64,000 nucleotides of DNA, taken from the NCBI GenBank assembly GCA_963842305.1, contig CAWJFW010000003.1, positions 372,001 through 436,000 on the forward strand, in the 5' to 3' direction. Numbering within the stretch: position 1 is the stretch's first letter; the number at the start of each line of letters is the position of its first letter. Below are positions 7,429 to 16,026 of the stretch, in pieces. A program made the translations under genes and the position numbers. The stretch is from JAIBJN01 sp963842305. Lineage in GTDB: Bacteria > Actinomycetota > Thermoleophilia > Gaiellales > Gaiellaceae. The notes under the pieces are model-generated. The model saw only the letters and a list, made by a program, of their open reading frames with translations, was not told where the DNA came from and did no database searches.

Positions 7429-8578
7429 GCGCCTGATCGAGGTCGGCGACGATGTCGTCGGCATCCTCGCACCCGACGGAGAGGCGCAGGAGTCCGGCCG
7501 AGATGCCGGCTGCGGCCAGCTGTTCGGGCGAGTACTGGCGGTGGCTGGTGGAAGCCGGATGGTGCAGCACCGTGTCGACGCCGCCGAGGCTCGTCGCTCT
7601 GCCGCACAGCTCGAGGGAGTCCATGAAGCGCTCGCCTGCCTCGCGGCCGCCGGCGAGCTCGAACGCGAGCATCCCACCGAAGCCGTCGAGCTGGCGTCGG
7701 GCGAGGTCGTGTTGCGGGTAGCTCTCGAGTCCCGCGTAGAGGACGCCCGCAACCTTGGCGTGGCCTTCGAGGAAGCGCGAAACCGCAAGAGCGTTCTCAC
7801 CGGCCCGCTCCAGCCTGAGAGCGAGTGTCTTCAGCCCCCGTCGTACCAGGAAGGCTGGGAACGGGTCGAGCACGGAGCCGACCTCGATCTGATGGGCTCG
7901 AGCAGCCTGCACGAGTTCTCGGCGTCCGGCGACCACCCCGGCCATGACGTCGTGGTGGCCGTTGAGGTACTTGGTTGCGGACTCGCAGACGAGATCGGCG
8001 CCGAGCTCGAGCGGCCGGCAGAGCACGGGCGAAGCGAACGTGTTGTCGACGATCAGGAGGCCGCCGCCCTTGGTCGCGGCCAGCGCCGAGAGGTCTGCCA
8101 GCGGGAAGCCAGGGTTGGCCATCGTCTCGACGTAGCGCACGCGTGCGGGTCGGTCCCAGGCCGCCGCGTCGGTGACGTCGAGGTAGTCGATCTCCACTCC
8201 GCGCGGACGCAGCTGGGACTCCGCGAGCTGGTACGTCGTACCGTAGAGCTGCTGCGGCAGGAGCAGGGTGTCGCCCGGAGCGAGCGTCGAATGGAGGGCC
8301 GCGCTGATCGCTCCCATTCCGGTCGCGAAGCACTGCGCCGCCTCGGCTCCCTCGAGCTCGGCCAACACGACGGCCAGCTCCTCGACGGTCGGGTTGCGGA
8401 GCCGTCCGTAGGTGAAGCCGTACTCCTCCTCGGCGATCACGGCGCCGAGCCCGGCGACATGATCGAAGGAGAAGGTCGTCGACGCCACGATCGGGCCGAC
8501 GAGCGGCTTGCCCGAGCCTTCGGGGAGCGGCGGCGAGTGGATCGCCCGCGTTGCCAGACCCAGCCTGCGCTTGCTCAT
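7415..8578 (-). CDS. Cys/Met metabolism PLP-dependent enzyme (cystathionine gamma-synthase/lyase-like)
   Basis: A PLP enzyme of the trans-sulfuration family, 387 residues as expected. The PLP lysine is K203 in SATKYLNGH, D178 in IVDNTFASP holds the pyridine nitrogen, and YGRLRNPT near 57-64 is the conserved phosphate-contact segment. Members can be cystathionine gamma-synthase, cystathionine lyase, methionine gamma-lyase or homocysteine synthase; sequence alone does not separate these. ATG 8578 overlaps the upstream HAD stop by 4 nt and the 3' end overlaps the CPBP gene. Confidence 0.9.
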   Translation of the reverse strand: MSKRRLGLATRAIHSPPLPEGSGKPLVGPIVASTTFSFDHVAGLGAVIAEEEYGFTYGRLRNPTVEELAVVLAELEGAEAAQCFATGMGAISAALHSTLAPGDTLLLPQQLYGTTYQLAESQLRPRGVEIDYLDVTDAAAWDRPARVRYVETMANPGFPLADLSALAATKGGGLLIVDNTFASPVLCRPLELGADLVCESATKYLNGHHDVMAGVVAGRRELVQAARAHQIEVGSVLDPFPAFLVRRGLKTLALRLERAGENALAVSRFLEGHAKVAGVLYAGLESYPQHDLARRQLDGFGGMLAFELAGGREAGERFMDSLELCGRATSLGGVDTVLHHPASTSHRQYSPEQLAAAGISAGLLRLSVGCEDADDIVADLDQALAQA

Positions 8579-9234
8579 GGTCGCCGGCCCAGTCCGAGCC
8601 GTTCCGGGAGGGTAGCGAGCGGTACGGGCTCGAAGGCGAGTCCGGCCGCTACGGCGCCCTGCTCGTCGGTGTCGCCGTCGCCGATGTGCAGTGCTCGTTC
8701 GGGCGGGACTCCGAGCCTCTCGAGCGCGAGCAGGAACACGTGAGGATCGGGCTTCGCTGCTCCCGCCTCGGCGGAGGTGACGATGTCGGAGAAGGCGCCT
8801 ACAAGCCCTGCCTCGTCAAGGTGGCCGGCCAGAGAGATGTCCCAGTTCGAGACGCACGCGAGGACGAGGCCTGCCTGGCGAAGTCGTTCGAGCGCTTCTG
8901 TCGCTCCGATCAGCGGGCGGAAGACGATGCCTGCGAGGAACGCCGGGGCGAACGCCGCGGGGTCGAGGTCCGTGCGTGCGTGCTCGAGGAAGACGCCGGT
9001 GCAGCGCTGGCCAAGGTCGGCCAGGCTCTCCTCGTCCCGGCCCTCGAGGGTTCGGGGGATGTAGTAGGCGACCTCGGCCTTGAAGGCCGCCGCCACCTCG
9101 TCGAGCTCGCGCTCGACGCCGTGCTCGGCAAGCGACCGCTGAAGCCGCGGCGCGGGATCGTCGAGCTCGACGAGCGTTCCCATCGCGTCGACGGTGATTG
9201 CGTCGAGCGCGCTAGCGGCTGGACTGGAACGCAT
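8575..9234 (-). CDS. HAD-superfamily hydrolase
   Basis: A 219-residue haloacid dehalogenase-like phosphatase. Motif I is VDAMGTL near residue 15 (nucleophile D16; the usual second Asp of DxDGT is replaced by Met). Motif II is CVSNWD, motif III the Lys in AAKPDPHVF, and motif IV HIGDGDTDEQGA. The helical cap after motif I resembles the HDHD3/REG-2 subgroup. The start is ATG 9234, overlapping the stop of the upstream lipoprotein gene by 23 nt. Substrate unknown. With Met in place of the acid/base Asp, phosphatase efficiency may be altered. Confidence 0.85.
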   Translation of the reverse strand: MRSSPAASALDAITVDAMGTLVELDDPAPRLQRSLAEHGVERELDEVAAAFKAEVAYYIPRTLEGRDEESLADLGQRCTGVFLEHARTDLDPAAFAPAFLAGIVFRPLIGATEALERLRQAGLVLACVSNWDISLAGHLDEAGLVGAFSDIVTSAEAGAAKPDPHVFLLALERLGVPPERALHIGDGDTDEQGAVAAGLAFEPVPLATLPERLGLGRRP

Positions 9235-10144
9235 CCGGGTGGAGGGCCCTCGCGACCCGCTCCAGAGCCTGCGCCACATACGGGCCTGCTCGCTGCACGA
9301 GCGCGGATGGAAGCACGCGGAAGTGCGCATCCTCGACCGCCGTCAGCTTGGCAGTGCGGTGATCCTCCCGCAGGTCCTTCAACGTGACGCGGCTGTCCGT
9401 GGTTGCGAGATACATCTCGGGGTCGAGGTTCAGCAGGCGGTTGACGGGAAACGGCTCGCCGCTCGGGGCTTCGGCGGCGATGTCCTCGCCGCGCGCACGA
9501 ATCACGAGGTCGCCGAGGAGGGAGCTCTGTGAGGCGGGGACGAAGAAACCCGTGTCGACGAAGGTCGTGACGATGGGCTTGCCCTCGATGCGGTCGTCGA
9601 CCTCGGCGAGCTCGGAGCGGATCCGCGAGGCGACTGCTCGCGCCTCCACCGGCTCACCGACCAGGAAACCGATGTCGTGCGTTGCACTGAGGATGTCCGC
9701 GATCGAGGCGCTCGGTTGCACGTAGAGGGGCGCCTCGGTCTCGTGCTGGACCTTCGAGGCGTCGAGCTGATCGGTGCTGGGTGACGCAAGGAGCAGGTCG
9801 GGATCGAGGGCGACGGCGTCGTCAACCCGGACGCGCCCGTTGGGCGAGACGACCTCGGTCGCGGACGCCGGTGCTTTCCTCGGTCCGTCTCCTTGAGGGA
9901 TTCCGGCGGGGATGCCGACGAGCCGGTCGCCTGCGCCGAGGGCGATGACGAGCTCCGCCGCGCCGGGATCCAGAGCCACGATGCGCTCGGGCCGGCTGTC
10001 GACGACGGCGGGCTCCTGACCAGCTCCTTGCACCGTGACGGGGTACGGCTGTTCGAGTTCACCGAGAGGCTCCGCACGTTCGCCGCAGGCGGTAGCGACA
10101 AGCGCGACCGCGAGCAGGCTCAGGATCATGAGGCACCGCTTCAC
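9212..10144 (-). CDS. Periplasmic substrate-binding lipoprotein, BtuF/FepB-like
   Basis: This resembles the helical-backbone metal/cobalamin receptor domain: RPERIVALDPGAAELVIALGAGDRLVG, then VSPNGRVRVDDAVALDPDLLLASP, and a C-terminal lobe with LNLDPEMYLAT. A signal peptide with lipobox TAC (Cys about 20 if GTG 10144 is the start) indicates membrane anchoring. The protein has about 310 residues. An internal ATG at 10129 is an alternative start. No permease or ATPase gene follows, so this is an orphan receptor in an operon with HAD, PLP and CPBP genes. The ligand (cobalamin, heme or iron chelate) cannot be read from sequence. Confidence 0.83.
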   Translation of the reverse strand: MKRCLMILSLLAVALVATACGERAEPLGELEQPYPVTVQGAGQEPAVVDSRPERIVALDPGAAELVIALGAGDRLVGIPAGIPQGDGPRKAPASATEVVSPNGRVRVDDAVALDPDLLLASPSTDQLDASKVQHETEAPLYVQPSASIADILSATHDIGFLVGEPVEARAVASRIRSELAEVDDRIEGKPIVTTFVDTGFFVPASQSSLLGDLVIRARGEDIAAEAPSGEPFPVNRLLNLDPEMYLATTDSRVTLKDLREDHRTAKLTAVEDAHFRVLPSALVQRAGPYVAQALERVARALHPDAFQSSR

Positions 10145-10157
10145 GTCGGTTGGCACT

Positions 10158-10571
10158 ATGGCGAAGATGGAGCTCTTCACGCCGGATGAGGCGAATGCGA
10201 CGTTGTCCGAGGTGCGGCCCCTCGTCGAACAGCTGATCGAGGAGCGCAAGGCGCTCGTCGCTCTCGGCGAAGAGCTCGAGGCGATGCAGGCGCTGATCGG
10301 CGGGAACGGGGGCAGTCTCGATCCGAGTCGCGTGGGCGAGCTCCAGGAAACGGTCGCGCACTCGGCCGCAGGGGTTGCGCGCCTCGTCGACCAGCTCCAC
10401 GAGCTCGGCGTCCAGGTGAAGGACCTCGACCGTGGCCTGATCGACTTCCCGGCCCGCCATCCGCAGACCGGGGACACCGTTCTCCTTTGCTGGGAGCTGG
10501 GCGAGCCCGAGGTCGCCTACTGGCACGAGCTCGAGACAGGATTCGCCGGCAGGAAGCCGCTCCCCTTCTAG
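10158..10571 (+). CDS. DUF2203 family protein
   Basis: A 137-residue cytosolic protein. The N-terminal FTPDEANATLSEVRPLVEQL is typical of DUF2203, followed by a long predicted helix or coiled coil (about 15-95). A short conserved end has GVQVKDLDRGLIDFPA and LCWELGEPEVAYWHELE. The function is unknown. It starts only 13 bp from the divergent lipoprotein gene at ATG 10158; an in-frame ATG at 10167 is possible. The MscS gene follows 14 bp downstream. Confidence 0.82.
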   Translation: MAKMELFTPDEANATLSEVRPLVEQLIEERKALVALGEELEAMQALIGGNGGSLDPSRVGELQETVAHSAAGVARLVDQLHELGVQVKDLDRGLIDFPARHPQTGDTVLLCWELGEPEVAYWHELETGFAGRKPLPF

Positions 10572-10585
10572 AGAACTCAGTGCCG

Positions 10586-11341
10586 ATGGACACGGAGTGG
10601 ATCGAGCGACTCGTCGTCGCAGGCGTCGTGCTGCTCGCGACCCTGGTCGTCGCGCATCTTGCCGACCGAATGATCGCGAAGCGCTTCGAGCTTCGCCCCG
10701 AGACGCTGACGCTCTACCGGGTCGTCCGCAGGAGCGTCCTTGCCGTGATCATCGGCGTCGGGGTGTTGAGCGCTTTGCTCGTCATCCCGGCAGTCAGGGC
10801 GGTGGCGGGCAGCATCCTCGCTTCGTCTGCCGTGATCGCGCTGGTCGTCGGTCTCGCCGCGCAGACCACCCTGTCGAACTTCGTCGCAGGGATCCTCGTT
10901 GCGGTGGCTCAGCCGCTGCGGCTCGGAGACAGCGTCGCGGTTGCCGGCGCCACGGGAACGGTGCAGCAGATCGGGCTCACGTACACGATCATCCGGGGCG
11001 CCGACGGTGCGCGCTTCTATGTGCCGAACGCCAAGCTGGCCTCCGATACCATCAGGAACGCGACCATTGCAGGTGCGGAGCACCTGGCTGCGGTGAAGGT
11101 CGCCGTGCCGCTCAGCGCCGACCTCGACCGTGTGCTCGAGCTCCTGCTCGAAGAAGCAAGACAACTTCCCGATGAAATGACCGTGCGAGAACCAACCGTC
11201 TACGTGAGCCAAGTCGATCAGGACGAGGTCGTGATCACGGCCGAGACATGGGCGCGGACCTCGCGCCAGGCGACCGACCTTGCCTCGATGCTCCGCCGTG
11301 CGATCGCCGAGCGGCTCAAGGCCGAGGGGATCTACTCGTGA
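10586..11341 (+). CDS. MscS-family mechanosensitive channel
   Basis: A small-conductance osmotic safety valve. The protein has 251 residues with three N-terminal hydrophobic helices (about 8-28, 48-70, 75-100). The pore-lining Gly/Ala-rich helix and following segment GLAAQTTLSNFVAGILVAVAQP are diagnostic, and the beta domain has RLGDSVAVAGATGTVQQIGL. The start is ATG 10586 (GTG 10580 also in frame). It is coupled by GTGA to the penicillin-binding protein gene, giving an envelope-related pair. Confidence 0.9.
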   Translation: MDTEWIERLVVAGVVLLATLVVAHLADRMIAKRFELRPETLTLYRVVRRSVLAVIIGVGVLSALLVIPAVRAVAGSILASSAVIALVVGLAAQTTLSNFVAGILVAVAQPLRLGDSVAVAGATGTVQQIGLTYTIIRGADGARFYVPNAKLASDTIRNATIAGAEHLAAVKVAVPLSADLDRVLELLLEEARQLPDEMTVREPTVYVSQVDQDEVVITAETWARTSRQATDLASMLRRAIAERLKAEGIYS

Positions 11342-13536
11342 CCGGGAACGGACGCAACGGAGTGAACGGCAACGGCAAGAACGGCAACGGGCTTCGAGCT
11401 GCGGACAACCGCAACCGTCGCCGCCGCCGGAATCGCCGCCGCAGGGACCGGACCCAGTCGCGCCGCTTCGTCCTGGTCCTCGTGATCGCTGTCGCCCTCA
11501 CGGGCGCCGGCATTCTCGCGGCCGCCGCGTTCACGGGCGCGCAGGCGTTCCTCAACAGCTGCTCGCTCGCCTCGCTCAAACCCGTCTCCATCGGCGAGAA
11601 CTCGTTCGTCTATGCCACCGACGGCTCGCTGCTCGGCTCGATTCCCGCCGAGCAGAATCGCCAGCCCGTCGCGCTCGACCAGATGTCGCCTCTCCTGGCA
11701 CAGGCAACCGTGGCGATCGAGGACAAGCGCTTCTACACGCACTCGGGAGTCGACTACGAGGGCATCCTGCGCGCTGCGGTGAAGAACCTCCAGGAGGGGG
11801 AGATCGTCCAGGGAGGCTCGACGCTCACCCAGCAGCTCGTCCGCAACCTCTACATCGGGCGCGACGTCTCCTGGGAGCGCAAGACGAAGGAGGCATGTCT
11901 CGCGTTGAAGCTCGAGGACGAGGGCCTGCCGAACCTGTGGGGGCCGACCCCGGCCGATCTGACGCCCGACGAGGTGAAGCGCTGGACGAAAGACCGGATC
12001 CTCGAGACGTACCTGAACCAGGTGTATTTCGGCGCGCACGCGTACGGGGCCGAGGCGGCAGCGCAGACGTACTTCTCGAAGCACGCCGCCAACCTCAACC
12101 TGGAGGAGGCTGCGCTCATTGCCGGCCTGCCCCAGGCCCCGTCGATCTTCGACCCGTTCCAGAACCCCGACCAGGCGCTGGCACGCCGAAACGACGTGCT
12201 TGCCGCCATGCGGGAGTCGGACATCATCAGCGAGTCCGCCTACCAGGCGGCGCGCTCGCAGCCTCTTCGGCTCGACCGGGGCCAGATCTACACGAGGATC
12301 CGCGAGCCGTTCTTCTTCAGCTATGTCCGCGAGCTTCTCATCGACAAGTACGGGGCTACGGCCGTGCGGAGCGGTGGCCTCAAGGTCTACACGACGATCA
12401 ACCCCAAGTTCCAGCGCATCGCCATCGACTCGATGAAGGACGTCCTCAACCAGCCGGGCGACCCGGCGTCAGCGATTGTCTCCATCAATCCTGAAAACGG
12501 CGCAATCCGGGCGATGACCGCGGTCGTGCCCGGAAAGAAGGAGATCCAGTTCAACCTGGCGGCGCAGGGCCGGCGGCAGTCGGGATCCTCGTTCAAGACC
12601 TTCGTCCTCACCGAGGCGATCCGGCAGGGCATCAACCCGTACACGACGCGTTACCTCTCCGCGCCATTCCACTGGCAGCCCGACCCGAACTCGGAGCCAT
12701 GGGACGTGGCCACGTACAGCCACTCGTACCTTGGCCCGGTCCCGATCGCGACCGGAACGCTCAGCTCGGACAACACGGTCTACGCGCGTCTGACGCTGGA
12801 CGTCGGCCCCGAGAACGTCGTCAGGGTCGCGAGGCAGATGGGCATCGAAACGGAGCTTCTGCCGGTTGCCTCGATCGGGCTCGGCTCGAACGCCGTCTCC
12901 GTGCTCGAGATGGCGTCGGCCTACGCGACGCTCGCCGCCCAGGGCGTCCACACGGAGCCGATGGCGATTCGCAAGGTCGTCCTGGCCGACAGCACCGTCG
13001 ACCGCGATGCCGGCTGGGGCGTCTCCAAGCGCAAGCGCGTCTTGTCGGACGGTGTCGCCTACGAGGTGACGAAGATCCTGCACAGCAACATCGTTGGCGG
13101 CACGGGGACCGGCGCCTACTACGGCGATCCCTCGTCGGCGGGCAAGACCGGCACGACCGACAACTCGGCCGACGCGTGGTTCGCCGGCTACACGCCCCGG
13201 GCGTCGACGGTCGTGTGGGTCGGCTATCCGAACGCCCAGATCTCGATGACGAGCGTCCATGGCATCACCGTTACGGGAGGCTCCTTCCCGGCGTCGATCT
13301 GGCGGCTCTTCATGTCGCGTGCGCTTCGCGGAATGCCTCAGCTCAGCTGGCCGTATCCGAGGCACCCGGCGGTCTGGGTGCCGTTCGTGGGCGAGTTCGC
13401 GTTCGTCGGCGCGCCGCCCAAGCCGGAGAAGCCGGAGGACAAGAACACGGACACCGGCGAGGCCCCGCCTCCGACGACGACGGAGCCCCCGCCGACCGAG
13501 ACTGAGCCACCCCCCACCACCACAGAGGGTCGGTAG
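11338..13536 (+). CDS. Class A penicillin-binding protein (transglycosylase/transpeptidase)
   Basis: A bifunctional peptidoglycan synthase of 732 residues. An Asn/Gly/Arg-rich cytoplasmic head is followed by one membrane anchor (about 42-64). The GT51 glycosyltransferase domain has catalytic EDKRFYTHSG near 127 and GGSTLTQQLVRN near 160. The transpeptidase domain has SSFK (about 415-418), SSDN (about 476) and KTGT (603-606). The C-terminal tail is Pro/Thr/Glu-rich, like actinobacterial PBP1 tails. The start is GTG 11338 overlapping the mscS stop. The repetitive NGNGKNGNG start is unusual but not disruptive. Confidence 0.95.
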   Translation: MTGNGRNGVNGNGKNGNGLRAADNRNRRRRRNRRRRDRTQSRRFVLVLVIAVALTGAGILAAAAFTGAQAFLNSCSLASLKPVSIGENSFVYATDGSLLGSIPAEQNRQPVALDQMSPLLAQATVAIEDKRFYTHSGVDYEGILRAAVKNLQEGEIVQGGSTLTQQLVRNLYIGRDVSWERKTKEACLALKLEDEGLPNLWGPTPADLTPDEVKRWTKDRILETYLNQVYFGAHAYGAEAAAQTYFSKHAANLNLEEAALIAGLPQAPSIFDPFQNPDQALARRNDVLAAMRESDIISESAYQAARSQPLRLDRGQIYTRIREPFFFSYVRELLIDKYGATAVRSGGLKVYTTINPKFQRIAIDSMKDVLNQPGDPASAIVSINPENGAIRAMTAVVPGKKEIQFNLAAQGRRQSGSSFKTFVLTEAIRQGINPYTTRYLSAPFHWQPDPNSEPWDVATYSHSYLGPVPIATGTLSSDNTVYARLTLDVGPENVVRVARQMGIETELLPVASIGLGSNAVSVLEMASAYATLAAQGVHTEPMAIRKVVLADSTVDRDAGWGVSKRKRVLSDGVAYEVTKILHSNIVGGTGTGAYYGDPSSAGKTGTTDNSADAWFAGYTPRASTVVWVGYPNAQISMTSVHGITVTGGSFPASIWRLFMSRALRGMPQLSWPYPRHPAVWVPFVGEFAFVGAPPKPEKPEDKNTDTGEAPPPTTTEPPPTETEPPPTTTEGR

Positions 13537-14755
13537 CCAGACGGTCGGGTGGGCGCTCCTCGCCGGAGCGCTCGTCCTCGCGCTGACTGCGACCGCGGTC
13601 GCCTTCGCCTATCCGTCGTCCTCGCCGCTCGTGCCCGAGCACGAGGGGGACGAATCGCAGTGGGCCTGGCTCTACCTCGGCGCGATGGTCGCCGCGTTCG
13701 CCGCGTACCTCGCCGGTCTCTATCTGCTGAGCCGGGCCTCGGGTGGCTCGCTCCGGAAAGCCGTGGTCGCGCTCGCCTGTGCGATCCAGTTGGTCCCTCT
13801 CGCGGGCCCGGTCCTGCTCTCGACCGACGTCTACACCTACTGGGACTACGCCCGCATCTCGACCGAGTACGGCGGCAACCCCTACGTCGACGAGCCCGCC
13901 GACTACCCGACGGACGTCGCCTATCCGCTCATGGGCTCCCGCTGGCACGAGACGACCTCCGTCTACGGGCCGGGGTTCACGCTCGCATCCGAGGCGCACG
14001 CTTCCGTCGTGGGGGCGTCGGCGGACGAAGCGGCGTGGCTCTACAGAGGCCTGGCCGCGGCGGCCATGGTTGCCCTCGTCCTGCTTGCTGCACGGCTTTC
14101 GAGCCGTCCTGCGTTCGCGGCGGCTTTCGTCGGCTGGAATCCGCTGTTGGCCGTTCACTTTGCGGGAGGGGGCCACAACGACGCCTGGATGATGGTCTTC
14201 GTCCTCGCCGCGCTCGCGCTTACGGCATCGGGCAGGACAGTGCTCGCCGGCGTGTCGTGGGCGCTTGCGATCGCAATCAAGTGGGTGCCGCTGCTCTTCC
14301 TGCCGTTGCGGTACCTCGAGGCCCGGAAGACCGGCCGGAGGGTCGACCACTGGGGGCTCGTGGCCGGTCTGGGCACAATCGTGACAATTGCCACGATACA
14401 GTACGGTTTCTCCTGGCTAGGAGCCGCAGGCCCGCTCGCGACAAATCTCGCCGAGGATCGCGCGAAGTACGCGATCCCCACCAGGATCGCGTCGCTGGGC
14501 CTGCCCGAGGGCGCGGTCGCGATCGTCTTCGCACTCACGTTCGTCGTTGCCTACGTCTGGCTTCTCCGCGAGGCCTGGCGCGGGTGGGCGAGACTCGCGC
14601 TCACGGCGGGCATCCTGCTCGCCTGCACCTCGTGGCTCGTTCCCTGGTACGCGGTGTGGGCCGTTCCGCTGGCGGCGGTCGAGGAAGACCGGACGGCGCG
14701 GGTGCTCGCCCTCGCCCTGTCGGCCTATCTCATCCGCGTCGCCGTGCCGATCTAG
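13502..14755 (+). CDS. GT-C fold glycosyltransferase, GT87-like membrane protein
   Basis: A multi-pass membrane protein with about ten hydrophobic segments. The luminal acidic motif TDVYTYWDYARISTEYGGNPY after the second helix, WNPLLAVHFAGGGHNDAWM, and KWVPLLFLPL resemble polyprenol-phosphate mannosyl- or glucosyltransferases such as GT87. It likely transfers a sugar to cell-wall glycan or lipid. The start is uncertain: no ATG, GTG or TTG lies in frame between GTG 13318 (deep inside the PBP gene) and the first helix. CTG 13502 and ACG 13541 (11 nt after AGAGGG) are candidates. Confidence 0.78.
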   Translation: MSHPPPPQRVGSQTVGWALLAGALVLALTATAVAFAYPSSSPLVPEHEGDESQWAWLYLGAMVAAFAAYLAGLYLLSRASGGSLRKAVVALACAIQLVPLAGPVLLSTDVYTYWDYARISTEYGGNPYVDEPADYPTDVAYPLMGSRWHETTSVYGPGFTLASEAHASVVGASADEAAWLYRGLAAAAMVALVLLAARLSSRPAFAAAFVGWNPLLAVHFAGGGHNDAWMMVFVLAALALTASGRTVLAGVSWALAIAIKWVPLLFLPLRYLEARKTGRRVDHWGLVAGLGTIVTIATIQYGFSWLGAAGPLATNLAEDRAKYAIPTRIASLGLPEGAVAIVFALTFVVAYVWLLREAWRGWARLALTAGILLACTSWLVPWYAVWAVPLAAVEEDRTARVLALALSAYLIRVAVPI

Positions 14756-14805
14756 GGCTTCGCCGGAACCCCGCCTGGTTCGTGCGGCGAGCCGCTGCGG
14801 TGGTC

Positions 14806-14811
14806 TACGGT
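14806..14811 (+). promoter_or_regulatory. -10 box for leaderless moeA
   Basis: TACGGT ends 8 nt before GTG 14820 in the gap after the glycosyltransferase gene. Confidence 0.45.
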
Positions 14812-14819
14812 ACGCCGTC

Positions 14820-16023
14820 GTGGGAGCTCTGATCTCCGTCGCCGAGGCGCAGCAGCTCGTCCTCGATCGTGCGAAGCGGCTCGAAGCCGAGCGCGTGCCG
14901 ATCGAGCGCGCGGCCGGGCGCGTACTGGCCGAGCCGGCTGCGGCCACGGTCGATCTCCCCCCGTTCGCCAGCTCGGCGATGGACGGCTTTGCGGTTCGCT
15001 CCGCGGAGACGGAGGGGGCGCCCGTAACTCTGCCGGTCGGCGCGCGGATCGCCGCCGGGAGTCCGGCTCCACGACCGCTGGGGACACACGAGGCGATGGC
15101 GATCGCAACCGGCGGCGCCGTTCCCGAGGGAGCCGACGCCGTCGTGCCCATCGAGGTCGTCGACGAGGCTTCGGAGGGCGTCACGGTGCGGGCGCCGGTG
15201 TCGGCCGGGGAGAACGTTCGCCCGCGTGGCGGCGACATCGAGAGCCGGCGAGAGCGTGCTCGAGCCCGGGGTGATCCTCGGCCCCGGCCAGGTCGGGGCG
15301 CTCGCCGCCGCAGGAGTCGCTGAGGTGCGCTGCGTCAAGCGCCCACGGGTGGGCATCCTCGTCACGGGCTCCGAGTTGCGGCAGCCCGGCGATGAGCTCG
15401 GGCCCGGGCAGATCTACGAGTCGAACGGCCTCCTGCTCGCGACGGCGCTCCAGAGCGCCGGCGCGGTCCCGGCGCAGCTCGGTGTCGTCGCCGACACCGA
15501 GGAGGAGCATCGCCGCACGATGGAGCGCGCGCTGCTCGGATTCGACATGCTCGTGACGACCGGCGGGGCATCGGTCGGTCCGCATGACCTGGTACGGAAG
15601 GTGCAGGTCGGCCTGCGGGTCGAAGAGGTCTTCTGGGGCGTTGCGATGAAGCCGGGAAAGCCTGTCGCGTTCGGCGTTCGCCGCGACCATCTGGTCTTCA
15701 ACCTGCCCGGAAACCCGGTGTCGGTGCTCGCGACGTACGAGCTCCTCGTGCGACCCGCTGTGAAGGCGCTGCTCGGTCTGCCCAGCCCGCTGCCTGCGTT
15801 CCGGCCGGGGTCGCTAGCGGCAAATGTGCGCCGGAACCCCGAACGGGACGAGTTCGTCAGGGCGACCCTGGTGGACGAGAACGGCGTGTCCGTGCTGAGC
15901 CCCGTGCTCGGCCAGGAATCTCACATGATCGTCCGAACTGGCAGGGCAGCGGCGCTCGTTTGGATCGAGGCAGGCGAGGGCGAGCTGGCAGCCGGGTCGT
16001 CGGTGCGCTTCCTCGAGCTCTAG
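14820..16023 (+). pseudogene. moeA: Molybdopterin molybdenumtransferase MoeA, interrupted by a +1 frameshift
   Basis: MoeA inserts molybdate into adenylated molybdopterin. The first part (ISVAEAQQLVLDRA, LPPFASSAMDGFAVR, EGADAVVPIE, NVRPRGGDI) reads from GTG 14820 to about 15240. The remainder (AGESVLEPGVILGPGQVGAL, VGILVTGSELRQPGDEL, LVTTGGASVGPHD, FNLPGNPVS) reads one base later to TAG 16021-16023. A single extra base in ATCGAGAGCC (15238-15247) accounts for it. Rejoined it is about 400 residues, full length for MoeA, with the catalytic-loop motifs intact. moaC and mogA lie 11 kb away. Confidence 0.87.
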
Positions 16024-16026
16024 GGC

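Noticed and set aside
13338..13523. Gly/Val repeat open frame opposite the PBP tail
   Set aside because: It is the complement of the Pro/Thr/Glu-rich PBP C-terminus.
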